Assembly (NCBI RefSeq): GCF_024753285.1 | Contig: NZ_JANUGW010000006.1 | Span: 244,458 to 308,457, forward strand | Direction: 5' to 3' | DNA: 64,000 nucleotides | Origin: Massilia pinisoli | GTDB lineage: Bacteria > Pseudomonadota > Gammaproteobacteria > Burkholderiales > Burkholderiaceae_D | Part shown: piece after piece, positions 34,227-43,222 of the stretch | How positions within the stretch are numbered: position 1 is the stretch's first letter | How the letters are laid out: each line of letters starts with the position of its first letter | Notes under the pieces: generated by a model | The model's database searches: none | What the model saw: the letters and a program-made list of their open reading frames with translations, nothing else | What the model was told of the DNA's origin: nothing | Program-made: the position numbers and the translations under genes

Positions 34227-34256
34227 GATGGTATCTCCTTGCCGGAAGCCGTCGAT

Positions 34257-35567
34257 TCAGAACATGAACCAGCCGACCAGGTACACGGTGTCGTTGTCGG
34301 ACGCCTTGCGGCCGAAGCCGTCGTAATTGACTCTTGCGCCGTTGAACTTGTTGTAGTGCGTGAACTGGAGCATCAGGCGTACGTCCCGGCGCGGCAGATA
34401 ATTGAATTCCATGATGGTGCCGGCGCTGTCGGGGCTGCCGGTACCGCTGCCGGTGACCGCCTCGCCGGTGTCGTACAGGCCGCTGTCGGCCGAGCCATGG
34501 ACGCTGAAGCGGCCCACGTTGATGCCGTAGCGCTTGTCGTAGTAATACGTGGCCTTCGCGCGGAACGCGTCGAGTCTGTCGGTGCGGTTGCTCGTCTGCG
34601 CATCCGGGTTCCAGCGCTGCCATTCGCGCGTGTAGTTGAGCTGGGCCGAGATCCGGTGCCGGTCGGTGACGTACTGGTATTGCGCGTCGACGCCGAGGTC
34701 GCGGAAGTGATCCGTCGGTCCCGTCAGCACCTGGTTGTCCGGGAAGACGTTCGCCACGAGACCATACGTGCCGATCATCGCGGAGTGCTTGCCGCCGTCC
34801 CACTCGTGCTGCGCCGCCAGCCGCCAGTACGGGTTAAAGCCGCGCAGCGCGGCGGCGGTGTCCCGTTCGACACCGAGCCGCAGCGGCGAGAACAGGTGGT
34901 TGCTCGTGCGGTAGCCCGTGACTTCCGCGTAGATCGTGTTGCGCCACATGACGTAGGCTCCCATCCCGGCGACCTGCTGCGCCAGGTTCTCGATCAGCGG
35001 GGCGGCGGCCGGCACGTTCGCCGTCGGCGAGGAACTGAACGGAAAGCCCCAGGTGCTCGTCGTGTTGTAGACGTCCTGGACCTGCGGGTTATTGTGCAAG
35101 GTGAAGCCGTAGAGGAGGTCGTTCGACGCGAGGCTGAGGTGGTTGGCATAGCGCAGGTCGACGTTGTCGATGCTGGCGCGATGCTCGACGCCGTCGAACG
35201 TCGCCTGGGAAAAGATGCCGACGTGGTCGCTGAGCTTGCCGTTGTAGAACAGGCTGACCTGCTGCAGCACGACGTCGCGGTCCAGCGGAAAATTCTGCCG
35301 GAAGCTGTCGTCGGATTTCCGCGTACTCGAGTAGGCCACCTGCAGCATGCCGGCCACGGGGAAGGCCAGCCGTCGTCCGAAGGTATAGCCGTTCAGCTTG
35401 AACTGCCTGCCGGTGGGCGTCAGTTCCGGCCAGCTGACGTGGCAGGTGAAGCAGTCCAGCCCGGTCTGGCGCGCGAAGCTGGGGACGGCCTTGGCCGCAG
35501 GCGCGCAGCACGCCAGCGCGACGGCGACGATCGCCAGCCGCCACGGGATCTTGAAGATGGATGTCAT
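34257..35567 (-). CDS. Cyc2-like monoheme cytochrome fused to an outer-membrane porin
   Basis: The 436-residue protein has a signal peptide (about residues 1-27), then FARQTGLDCFTCHVSWPELT with one CxxCH heme site (about residues 39-43) and GRQFKLNGYTFG. The rest is a beta-barrel with alternating hydrophobic strands ending in F (VGWFMF). The FARQTG-C-x2-CH-PELTP-GR-FKL-GY string is the signature of Cyc2 and related cytochrome-porins, in which a small heme domain plugs an outer-membrane barrel. Cyc2 oxidises extracellular Fe(II) in iron oxidisers. Many relatives in other bacteria have no tested role. The barrel is of normal length. HiPIP follows downstream. Confidence 0.78.
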   Translation of the reverse strand: MTSIFKIPWRLAIVAVALACCAPAAKAVPSFARQTGLDCFTCHVSWPELTPTGRQFKLNGYTFGRRLAFPVAGMLQVAYSSTRKSDDSFRQNFPLDRDVVLQQVSLFYNGKLSDHVGIFSQATFDGVEHRASIDNVDLRYANHLSLASNDLLYGFTLHNNPQVQDVYNTTSTWGFPFSSSPTANVPAAAPLIENLAQQVAGMGAYVMWRNTIYAEVTGYRTSNHLFSPLRLGVERDTAAALRGFNPYWRLAAQHEWDGGKHSAMIGTYGLVANVFPDNQVLTGPTDHFRDLGVDAQYQYVTDRHRISAQLNYTREWQRWNPDAQTSNRTDRLDAFRAKATYYYDKRYGINVGRFSVHGSADSGLYDTGEAVTGSGTGSPDSAGTIMEFNYLPRRDVRLMLQFTHYNKFNGARVNYDGFGRKASDNDTVYLVGWFMF

Positions 35568-35670
35568 GACGATGCCCTCGCTAGGATTGACCCAGACCTC
35601 GCCCGCGCGACGTGCCGCGGGGAGTTCCGGTTAATCCCGCCGGGGACGGACAACGTTCAATGCATGCGCG

Positions 35671-37734
35671 TTACTTCTGCAGGAGGTCGACGCCCATCGG
35701 GTCCAGGCGCAGCACGCCCGACCACCGTTTGCCCGAGAGCACGCCGTCCATCGCACCGTCGATCGCCACATCCTTCGGCTCACTCGTCGTGTTGACGTAG
35801 AGCGTGCGCCCGTCGACGACGCGCGCATACACCCCGTCGGGCGTCACCGGCCCGGGCGCGATGCCCAGGCTCGCGTACAGCGTGTGGTACAGCGGCTTCA
35901 TGATCTGCGGCTGCGCGGCCGTGGCGACGTAGATCGCGCGACCCTTGCCGAAGCGGTTGACGGTGATGGCGGGTGCCTTGCCGTCGACGTTCGAGAAGCG
36001 CGCCAGCACGTCGGCGGTGGACGGCTCCAGCACCTCGTATGCGCCGAGGTCGGCCTTGATCTCCTCGCCGGCGATCGTCGTCTGCAGCGGGCCCGCGTTG
36101 TAGAACGCGTTGGTGCGCAGGCCGAAGACGTCGGTCAGGCCGCCGGGCAGCGGCGTGTCGAACCACTGGTTGTGGTCGTCCACCTTGTCCGACTGCGCCG
36201 TCATGATGACGGTGCCGCCGTCGGCGACGAACTTGCGCAGGTTCGTCCTCGATGCCGCGTCGAGCAGGTACAGGCCGGGCACGATCACGAGCTTGTAGCG
36301 GCTCAGGTCCTCGTGGCCGATGTGGATCACGGCCACGTCGATGTTGTCCCTGAACAGCGGCGCATACGCGTCGTGCGCCTGCCTCATGTAGCCCGGGTTG
36401 ATGTACGGCCGCACCGTGTTGCTGATGCCTTCCCTGGGAAGGTTCGTGGCGATCATGTTGTCGAACGCGTAGGCGATGGCCACCTTGGGCTGCTGCAGGC
36501 GCGGGAAGCCCAGCTTTTCCAGCTTGGCGAATTCCTTCGCGATGGTCGCGAACTCGTCGAGCTTCCACGACGCGCGGTCGTCGTGGTCGATCAGGCCGAA
36601 CAGCGCCTGCTCCTCGCCACCGTGATGGCTGTGCCACGTCCAGGGCAGCACTGCCTGCGCGCCCATCAGCAGGCCGAAATGGGCCCACATGCGCGAGCGC
36701 CCCGGCGTGCCGTAGTAGCCGGGACCGCCGGCGGTGAACTCGTTGAACCAGATCGGCGCGTTCATCCCCGCGCGCATCATGGTCGATTCGAAGCCGGCGC
36801 CCAGCGGATCACCGGGATAGAAGCCCATCGCGCCATAGCTGACGTAGTCGCGGTAGGTGGCCAGCATGTCGAAGCCCTTGCGCCCGGCGCTGTCCCACAG
36901 GTTCGAGATGGCCGGCTTGTCCGGCACATTCTTCTTGCGCACGGCCTCGAGCAGTTTCAGGACGTCGATGGTCTGTTCCGACCAAAACCGGCGCATGTCG
37001 AGGTAGCGCTCGTACGGACCGACGCCGTCGATGTACGGCAGACGCACTTCGTCCCAGCTGTCGAGCCGGCGCGACCACCGCTGCGTGGCCCAGGCCTTGT
37101 TCAGCGCGGCCACCGTGCCGTACTTGCGCTTGAGCCAGCCGATGAAGCGTTGGCGGTCGGCCTCCGAGTACGACACCATGCCGTTGCCGCTTTCGTTGTT
37201 GTAGCCGATCGCGAACAGCGCCGGATGCTTCGCGTAGCGCCTGGTCATCGTATCGGCCAGGCGCACGAGCAGCCGCCGGTAATCGGGGTCGCTCGTATCG
37301 TCCATGTAGCGCTCGGCGGGGTCAAGCCGCGCGCCATGCTGGTCGACGACGTCGACACCGGGATACTTCTTGTGCATCCAGATGGGGGCGGGCTGGCCGG
37401 GGATGTCCATGATGACCTTCAGGCCAGCGGCGTGCATGCGGTCCATGATCCAGTCGAACAGCCGGAAGTCGAACTTGCCTTCGGCGGGCTCGAAGGAATC
37501 CCAGGCCAGGTCGCCCATGCGCACGACCTTGAAGCCGGCGTCCTTCATCCGCTGGATGTCGTGCTCGATCTGCTCGTGGCCGCTGCGGTCGAACGGCTGG
37601 TAGTTGGTGCCGACGAACAGCTGGCCGGCGCCGGGCCAGTCGGGATGGTCATCGGCGTTCTGCGCGGATGCGACGATGGGGGCGAGTGCCGCGAGTGCCA
37701 GCGCGCAGGCGCCGGCGAGTGTGGTGAACTTCAT
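35671..37734 (-). CDS. Exported GH42 beta-galactosidase
   Basis: The 687-residue enzyme should hydrolyse beta-galactosides (possibly galactan oligosaccharides). It has a signal peptide (MKFTTLAGACALALAALAPI, cleavage near ASA/QN), a TIM barrel (about residues 40-400) and the trimerisation and C-terminal domains of GH42. The acid/base Glu lies in IGYNNESGNG (about residue 181) and the nucleophile Glu in WFNEFTAGG (about residue 332). GTNYQPFDRSGHEQIEHD is the usual opening. Most GH42 enzymes are cytoplasmic, so export is notable. There is no transport or regulator gene for sugars nearby. The ribosome site is weak. Confidence 0.9.
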   Translation of the reverse strand: MKFTTLAGACALALAALAPIVASAQNADDHPDWPGAGQLFVGTNYQPFDRSGHEQIEHDIQRMKDAGFKVVRMGDLAWDSFEPAEGKFDFRLFDWIMDRMHAAGLKVIMDIPGQPAPIWMHKKYPGVDVVDQHGARLDPAERYMDDTSDPDYRRLLVRLADTMTRRYAKHPALFAIGYNNESGNGMVSYSEADRQRFIGWLKRKYGTVAALNKAWATQRWSRRLDSWDEVRLPYIDGVGPYERYLDMRRFWSEQTIDVLKLLEAVRKKNVPDKPAISNLWDSAGRKGFDMLATYRDYVSYGAMGFYPGDPLGAGFESTMMRAGMNAPIWFNEFTAGGPGYYGTPGRSRMWAHFGLLMGAQAVLPWTWHSHHGGEEQALFGLIDHDDRASWKLDEFATIAKEFAKLEKLGFPRLQQPKVAIAYAFDNMIATNLPREGISNTVRPYINPGYMRQAHDAYAPLFRDNIDVAVIHIGHEDLSRYKLVIVPGLYLLDAASRTNLRKFVADGGTVIMTAQSDKVDDHNQWFDTPLPGGLTDVFGLRTNAFYNAGPLQTTIAGEEIKADLGAYEVLEPSTADVLARFSNVDGKAPAITVNRFGKGRAIYVATAAQPQIMKPLYHTLYASLGIAPGPVTPDGVYARVVDGRTLYVNTTSEPKDVAIDGAMDGVLSGKRWSGVLRLDPMGVDLLQK

Positions 37735-37859
37735 GGGATGGATTCGCTGATATCGGGGTGATCGTCACGATTCTGCGAGGGGTCGCGGCGTGCCGCAATT
37801 GCGAAAACCGTCAATCCGCCGGATGAAATCCAATAACCCTTCAGTGCATCCGGAATGCC

Positions 37860-38444
37860 TCAAGTCGAGCGAGAGGCTCTTTTCTTGGCCGTGTCGATCT
37901 TGTTTGTCGCGGTATCTTTTTGCGTACGGCGCCTGGCCTCGGCTTTCGCAGGCGACGAGTCGGTCCCGCTGTGCGGCGTCGTTGGTGGCGGCTCCACGGC
38001 GCGTCCCTTGGTCGCACCCAGGTTGGCAGCCATTTCGTCGAGTTCGCGCATGCGCGCAAGAAGGTCCTGCTGCAATTGGGCGACCGCGCGAATGGCATCT
38101 GAAAACGTGACGTCGCCGTGCCCGACGTTGGCGATCGCGGGCTGCGCCAAGCCATCACCCTGCGATGCCCGTTCGATCGGCACGAACCCCACCTGCAGGC
38201 CGAAGAATTGCCCGATCCGGTTCATCGTCGCCACGGTGGGGTTTGCCTGATCAAGCTCGATCGCCTTGATCACCCGTGCGCTCACGCCGCGGTGGCGCGC
38301 GAATTCTTCCTGCGTCATGCCGGCAATCGCGCGCATCTCGCGTACGCCGTCGGTGAGCGACAGCCTGGCCGCGGCCGCGGTCTCCAGCATCCGGTTGCGC
38401 CGCTCGCGGGCCTCTGCCTTGTCCAACGGTTTTCGTTTGCTCAT
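37860..38444 (-). CDS. hipB: HipB-like XRE-family antitoxin/repressor
   Basis: The 194-residue protein has an XRE helix-turn-helix (about residues 30-90: LTDGVREMRAIAGMTQEEFA, then HRGVSARVIKAIELDQANPT) and a basic, Lys/Arg/Pro-rich tail from about residue 150 to the end (KAEARRRTQ, NKIDTAKKRASR). It should bind the operator of its own operon and neutralise HipA. HipB of E. coli is only 88 residues, so the tail is an extension. The gene comes after hipA, only two bases from its stop, the reverse of the usual order. A dyad at 39730-39765 is the likely target. Confidence 0.72.
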   Translation of the reverse strand: MSKRKPLDKAEARERRNRMLETAAAARLSLTDGVREMRAIAGMTQEEFARHRGVSARVIKAIELDQANPTVATMNRIGQFFGLQVGFVPIERASQGDGLAQPAIANVGHGDVTFSDAIRAVAQLQQDLLARMRELDEMAANLGATKGRAVEPPPTTPHSGTDSSPAKAEARRRTQKDTATNKIDTAKKRASRST

Positions 38445-38446
38445 GC

Positions 38447-39727
38447 CTATCTCAGTGCTAGAAGTTGGGTACGTTGCGCTTCGATGCTGGGTGTGACGAA
38501 ATCGACGATGTCCTCATCGACGCCCACGTCGCGCATGCACTCGGGCAGGGCCGCCAGTTCTTCGCCGAACCGCACCAGGGCCTCGACAACGTGCGCACGC
38601 TCTTGCTCGGGCAAGGCCAACTGCGCCAGGATGTCGGCCCAGTTCCTCAGTTCCTTGCGGCTCTCCGGATGGTACCAGCGCGCCGATCGTGTGATGCCTT
38701 CTGGGTCCAGGTACATCGGCGCGAAATCGAACAGCGGCGTGAGGCGCGTGATACCGTCGACGGTCTGCACGGCGGTATTGCGCGCATGGTTGTCCGTGTT
38801 GCGCATCGCCAGGTTGAGCACGTCGCGCCGGATGAACTCGACGGTCTCGTCGAGTGGCGCATCGACGACGCGTCGGATTGCTTTCAGCAGTTCGAACTGG
38901 TCGGCCTGCGTACCGAAACCTGCCAGGCCGGCGATCGAAGCGACGCTCTCCTGATGGAACCGCAAAACCTGCCCATCCTGGGCGCGGCGGTCGAAGCGCG
39001 GGATGAACAGCATGTCGCCATGCAGCTCGGGGACGTCGAAGCTGCGGATGCCGAAGCGTCGCGCGACTTCCATGTAACGGGCTTCGTTGCGCAAGACCTT
39101 GCGGTCGGCCTCGGAGGGGCCACGCGGGCGCTTGATGATGTAATGGCGTCGAGCCCGCGCATCGGGCAGCGCCGCGTCGGGATGCCATGTGCCGTCATGG
39201 TCCTGGGTCAGCAGGTACTTTGGTGCGACACCCTGGATGCCGGTGCCGCCCGTGGCGAGCATGCCATGCACCATTATCATTTCGTGGAAGTCGGGCGAGC
39301 GCGCGAGCAATTCGTCGAACGTGAAACCGGTGGCAGCGAGATCATGGCGTTCGACATGCCGTTCGTAATAGTGGACGGCTTCCCGTACGCGCAGGCGTCC
39401 GATGGGGTTGAACGCACCGGCGCACAGCAACGGCAAGTCCGACGCCTGGGCATCAGGAAGCTTCAGATGGTCGAGCAGGAATCTGCGGCCGTTACCTTGC
39501 GGTACCAGGTCATAGAGAAACGCGGGCCAGGTTGTCCGTACGTGGCGGTCCGCGTCCACCGGGATCACAAGCGAGACGGGCGCCGGCGCATCGCCGAACG
39601 CGTACAGCAGGTCGTATTCGAACACGCAGTCGTTCGACCGGAAGCCGTTGCGCACCACATCGGGGAAGCTAGCGTGCGCAGCTTCCAGCCACTGGCCTTC
39701 GTGAAAAATCTCGATGTGACAATCCAT
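38447..39727 (-). CDS. hipA: HipA-family serine/threonine kinase toxin
   Basis: The 426-residue protein matches HipA in length and kinase blocks: KYLLTQD with the ATP-binding Lys (about residue 170), the catalytic loop RNTDNHARN (about residues 304-312) and the metal-binding DFAPMY (about 333). In E. coli HipA phosphorylates glutamyl-tRNA synthetase and drives persistence. The regulatory Ser-150 segment (SVAGAQ in E. coli) reads GTGIQGVAPK here, so the autophosphorylated Ser appears to be missing. The region GFTFDELLARSPDF precedes it. It is the first gene of the pair, with hipB right after. Its promoter and operator sit in the 47 bases upstream. Confidence 0.82.
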   Translation of the reverse strand: MDCHIEIFHEGQWLEAAHASFPDVVRNGFRSNDCVFEYDLLYAFGDAPAPVSLVIPVDADRHVRTTWPAFLYDLVPQGNGRRFLLDHLKLPDAQASDLPLLCAGAFNPIGRLRVREAVHYYERHVERHDLAATGFTFDELLARSPDFHEMIMVHGMLATGGTGIQGVAPKYLLTQDHDGTWHPDAALPDARARRHYIIKRPRGPSEADRKVLRNEARYMEVARRFGIRSFDVPELHGDMLFIPRFDRRAQDGQVLRFHQESVASIAGLAGFGTQADQFELLKAIRRVVDAPLDETVEFIRRDVLNLAMRNTDNHARNTAVQTVDGITRLTPLFDFAPMYLDPEGITRSARWYHPESRKELRNWADILAQLALPEQERAHVVEALVRFGEELAALPECMRDVGVDEDIVDFVTPSIEAQRTQLLALR

Positions 39728-39729
39728 GT

Positions 39730-39765
39730 CCGGTTTCTTTTTAAAAGTGCATTAAAAGATACCGG
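39730..39765. promoter_or_regulatory. Dyad operator of the hip operon
   Basis: CCGGTTTCTTTTTAA on one side and TTAAAAGATACCGG on the other are inverted repeats with one mismatch and one extra base around an AAGTGCA centre. It lies two bases upstream of the hipA start codon on the minus strand. A TATACT (39769-39774, minus) just before it would be the -10, so a bound HipB would block transcription. Confidence 0.55.
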
Positions 39766-39774
39766 ATCAGTATA

Positions 39775-40614
39775 TCAGTCGAACCCCCGTACCGGAAAAT
39801 CGGCATCCCGCTGGATCCAGTTGCGCGGCGAGTACGCCGTGCGCGCATCCGTCACGTGCAACGTGAACGCATGGCGCGACACGGGCGAGCGGTTCGGCGC
39901 GCTGTAGTGCGGCAGCAGGCCGTGGAAGCAGACGAGGTCCCCCGCCTTCGCTTCGAGCGGGACGGCCGTGCTGTCGTCCGGCCACGGCGTACTGTCCAGC
40001 TTTTCCATCGTGATCGCGTCGCCGTCGCGCAGGAAGCGTTCGCGCAGCGGGCCGCGGTGGCCGCCCGGTTCCACCCACAGGCAGCCGTTTTCGATCGTCG
40101 CGTCTTCCAGCGCGAACCAGAACGTCGTCACGCTGATCGGCGTCGAGTCGAAGAACGTCGCGTCCTGGTGCCAGCGCACCTCGCCGCCGATGCCCGGCTG
40201 CTTGAAGATGTACATCGACTGCCATACCTGCGGCTGCGCCAGCCCGAGGTCGCGCGCGACGGCGGCCAGCTTCGCGTCGCGGGTGAACGCCTGGAATACG
40301 GGGTCGAGGTCGTGCATCGCGTGGCCGATCTTGTTGATCGACAGGGCCTTCGCCTGCTTCAGCTGGCCGTCCGGCCCGAAGGCTTCCTCTTCGAAGAAAC
40401 AGCGGATCGTGTTGTCCGAGCCGAGGAACCAGGCGTCGCTGGCCTGGGCCTGGTCGCGCGTCGTGAAGATGGCGCGCGATTCCGTCGGGTCGAACGCGTC
40501 GACGATCTCGCCCGCACGTGCGCGCAGGCGCGCGATCTCATCAAGCGATTTGAAACTCGGGATGACGATGTAGCCGTCGCGCTGGTAGCGGTCGCGTTGT
40601 TCCGTCGTGAGCAT
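39775..40614 (-). CDS. Phytanoyl-CoA dioxygenase-like (PhyH) enzyme
   Basis: The 279-residue Fe(II)/2-oxoglutarate enzyme has an HxD in VRWHQDATFF (about residues 150-155), the distal His in FHGLLPHYSAPNRS (about 235-248) and the Arg in SRHAFTLHV that binds 2-oxoglutarate. The opening QRDRYQRDGYIVIPSF is typical of PhyH proteins. AGGAC lies before the ATG at 40614. A longer frame to 40758 has no support. It is divergent from the porin gene, with 156 bases between them, and its stop lies at the edge of the hip promoter. Substrate unknown. Confidence 0.88.
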   Translation of the reverse strand: MLTTEQRDRYQRDGYIVIPSFKSLDEIARLRARAGEIVDAFDPTESRAIFTTRDQAQASDAWFLGSDNTIRCFFEEEAFGPDGQLKQAKALSINKIGHAMHDLDPVFQAFTRDAKLAAVARDLGLAQPQVWQSMYIFKQPGIGGEVRWHQDATFFDSTPISVTTFWFALEDATIENGCLWVEPGGHRGPLRERFLRDGDAITMEKLDSTPWPDDSTAVPLEAKAGDLVCFHGLLPHYSAPNRSPVSRHAFTLHVTDARTAYSPRNWIQRDADFPVRGFD

Positions 40615-40770
40615 GGTGTCCTTTCTCCGTTGTCGACATATCTTAAAACAGGATGGCGGCGGCGGCGACAAGCGCCGTGCCGCAAACGCGACTACGTAAC
40701 CTGACGTATGGTGCTGCCGCCTCCCGCTGGCGATGATGGTGACACGATAACCACGCATGGGAGGACGGGA

Positions 40771-41880
40771 ATGGCGTCACTAGGGAACAAGGCCGCGCTG
40801 CTGGCACTGATCGGGATCGCGGGAAGCTTTTCCGCACTGGACGCGAGGGCCGGCGCGACCGTGAACATCGGACCGGACCAGTCGGTGAACATCGGCTTCG
40901 GCATGCGCACCAGCTACACGAACGCCGAACACGGCGCGCCGGACGGCTCGCGGTCGAACGACTTCAACCTGGACAGCGCCCGCATCTATCTGGGCGCGTC
41001 GCTGAACCAGCAGATCAAGGGCATGTTCAGCACCGAATGGGATGGTGACAAGGTCCGCGTGCTGGATGCCGCCGGCGAGTTCGCTTTCTCTCCCGAACTG
41101 AACGTCTGGGCAGGGCGCCTGCTGTCGCCGAGCGACCGCGCCAACATGGCGGGGCCGTACTACTCGCTGGGCGGCGGCTACTGGGCCGGGGTGGCTTCGC
41201 GCTACGGCTACAACGGCGGCATCTTCCGCGGCCGCGACGACGGCGCCGTCGTGTGGGGCAACCTGCTGGACGGGAAGCTGGGCTATTCCATCGGCGCGTT
41301 CGAGGGCCACACGTTCGGCATCGGCTCGCTCACGCAGAACGAGGCGAAGGCCGCCGGCATCAAGGCATCCGACAAGCCGATGGTCGCGGGCCGGCTGCAG
41401 TACGACTTCTGGGATGCGGAGCCGGGCTACTACGGCACCGGCAACTACCTGGGCACGAAGGACATCCTCGCCGTCGGCGTCGCCGCGCGCACGCAGAAGG
41501 ACGGCGTGCTGACGCCTGCCGCCGTCGGCGACTACCGCTCGTGGAACGTCGACTTCCTGCTCGAGAAGCGTTTGTCCGGCGCGGGCGCCGTGTCGCTGGA
41601 AGGCGCCTGGTACGACTACGACACGGACAACGTCGTCAAGTCCGAGCAGGGCAGGGCGTGGCTGGTGGCCGTGGGCTACATCGTCAACCGCCTGCAGCCG
41701 TTCGTGCGCTACCAGAAGTTCGCGGCCGACACGGGCATCGACACGCGCCAGGGCGACGTCGGCGTCAACTACGTCATCGACGGCTACAACGCCCAGCTGG
41801 CTGCCCTGTATTCGCGCACCACGGTCACGAACATGCCGAACCAGTCGAAGTTCGCCGTCACCCTTCAGCTGCAGTACTGA
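40771..41880 (+). CDS. Porin preceding the urea-transport operon
   Basis: The 369-residue protein has a signal peptide (about residues 1-28, LLALIGIAGSFSALDARAG) and a 16-strand porin pattern from VNIGFGMRTSYTN to the C-terminal VTLQLQY, ending in an aromatic residue. GGGAGGACGGGA decides the ATG at 40771. It lies 27 bases upstream of urtA on the same strand, which suggests one transcript and a role in letting urea or short amides through the outer membrane. The family otherwise includes polyphosphate- and phosphate-selective porins (OprP/OprO). Confidence 0.8.
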   Translation: MASLGNKAALLALIGIAGSFSALDARAGATVNIGPDQSVNIGFGMRTSYTNAEHGAPDGSRSNDFNLDSARIYLGASLNQQIKGMFSTEWDGDKVRVLDAAGEFAFSPELNVWAGRLLSPSDRANMAGPYYSLGGGYWAGVASRYGYNGGIFRGRDDGAVVWGNLLDGKLGYSIGAFEGHTFGIGSLTQNEAKAAGIKASDKPMVAGRLQYDFWDAEPGYYGTGNYLGTKDILAVGVAARTQKDGVLTPAAVGDYRSWNVDFLLEKRLSGAGAVSLEGAWYDYDTDNVVKSEQGRAWLVAVGYIVNRLQPFVRYQKFAADTGIDTRQGDVGVNYVIDGYNAQLAALYSRTTVTNMPNQSKFAVTLQLQY

Positions 41881-41907
41881 TCAATCCATTCCATCGCGAG
41901 GCTCACC

Positions 41908-43164
41908 ATGACCAACCGCCGCAATTTCATTTCGTCCCTCACCCGCGTGGCCGCCGGCGCCGCCCTGCTGGCGAGCGGCCTGTCCGCCCACGCCGCCGAC
42001 ACGATCAAGGTCGGCATCCTGCATTCGCTGTCCGGCACGATGGCGATTTCCGAGACGTCGCTGAAGGACGTCGCCCTGATGGCCATCGACGAGATCAACG
42101 CCAAGGGCGGTGTCCTCGGCAAGAAGATCGAGCCCGTCGTCGTCGACCCGGCGTCGAACTGGCCCCTGTTCGCGGAAAAGGCGCGCCAGCTGATCGCGAA
42201 GGACCACGTCGTCGCCATCTTCGGCTGCTGGACGTCGGTGTCGCGCAAGTCCGTGCTGCCCGTCGTGAAGGAGCTCAACGGCCTGCTGTACTACCCCGTG
42301 CAGTACGAAGGCGAGGAACTCGAGAAGAACGTGTTCTACACGGGCGCCGCGCCGAACCAGCAGGCGATTCCCGCCGTCGAGTACCTGATGAGCAAGGACG
42401 GCGGCGGTGCCAAGCGCTTCGTCCTGCTGGGCACCGACTACGTGTACCCGCGCACGACGAACAAGATCCTGCGCGCCTACCTGCACAGCAAGGGCGTGAA
42501 GGACGACGACATCAAGGAGGTGTACACGCCGTTCGGCCACGCCGACTACCAGACCATCGTCGCCGACATCAAGAAGTTCTCGGCTGGCGGCAAGACCGCG
42601 GTCATCTCCACGATCAACGGCGACTCGAACGTCCCGTTCTACAAGGAGCTGGGCAACGCGGGCCTGAAGGCGACGGACGTGCCGGTCGTGGCATTCTCCG
42701 TCGGCGAGGAAGAGCTGCGCGGCGTCGACACGAAGCCGCTCGTCGGTCACCTGGCGGCCTGGAATTACTTCGAATCCGTCAAGAACCCGACCAACGCGGA
42801 CTTCGTCAAGAAGTGGAAAGCGTACGCCGCGGCCAAGCACCTGCCGAATGCCGCGACGGCCGTCACCAACGATCCGATGGAAGCGACCTATGTCGGCATC
42901 CACATGTGGGCGCAGGCCGTCGAGAAGGCGAAATCGACCGACACCGACAAGGTGATCGCGGCGATGGGCGGCCAGACCTACAAGGCGCCGTCCGGCTACA
43001 CGCTCGTGATGGATCCGACCAACCACCACTTGCACAAGCCGGTGATGATCGGCGAGATCAAGGGCGACGGCCAGTTCTCCGTCGTCTGGAAGAGCAAGGA
43101 AGCCATCCGCGCGCAGCCGTGGAGCCCGTACATCAAGGGCAACGAGGGCAAGCAGAATCTGTGA
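41908..43164 (+). CDS. urtA: Urea ABC transporter, periplasmic binding protein
   Basis: The 418-residue protein has a signal peptide (residues about 1-29, ending in SAHAAD) and the type I periplasmic-binding fold of the UrtA/AmiC group: IKVGILHSLSGTMAISETSL at the start, IFGCWTSVSRKSVLPVVKEL (about residues 108-127), and LLYYPVQYEGEE next to it, where the ligand pocket lies. GCWTSVSRK and YYPVQYEG are hallmarks that separate urea binders from branched-chain amino-acid binders. It delivers urea to UrtBC. The first gene of urtABCDE. Confidence 0.95.
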   Translation: MTNRRNFISSLTRVAAGAALLASGLSAHAADTIKVGILHSLSGTMAISETSLKDVALMAIDEINAKGGVLGKKIEPVVVDPASNWPLFAEKARQLIAKDHVVAIFGCWTSVSRKSVLPVVKELNGLLYYPVQYEGEELEKNVFYTGAAPNQQAIPAVEYLMSKDGGGAKRFVLLGTDYVYPRTTNKILRAYLHSKGVKDDDIKEVYTPFGHADYQTIVADIKKFSAGGKTAVISTINGDSNVPFYKELGNAGLKATDVPVVAFSVGEEELRGVDTKPLVGHLAAWNYFESVKNPTNADFVKKWKAYAAAKHLPNAATAVTNDPMEATYVGIHMWAQAVEKAKSTDTDKVIAAMGGQTYKAPSGYTLVMDPTNHHLHKPVMIGEIKGDGQFSVVWKSKEAIRAQPWSPYIKGNEGKQNL

Positions 43165-43222
43165 TGTCGCACGCCGCCATGCCCGCGCCCGCGGGACGGC
43201 GGCAACCCGGATTGGAACCACG

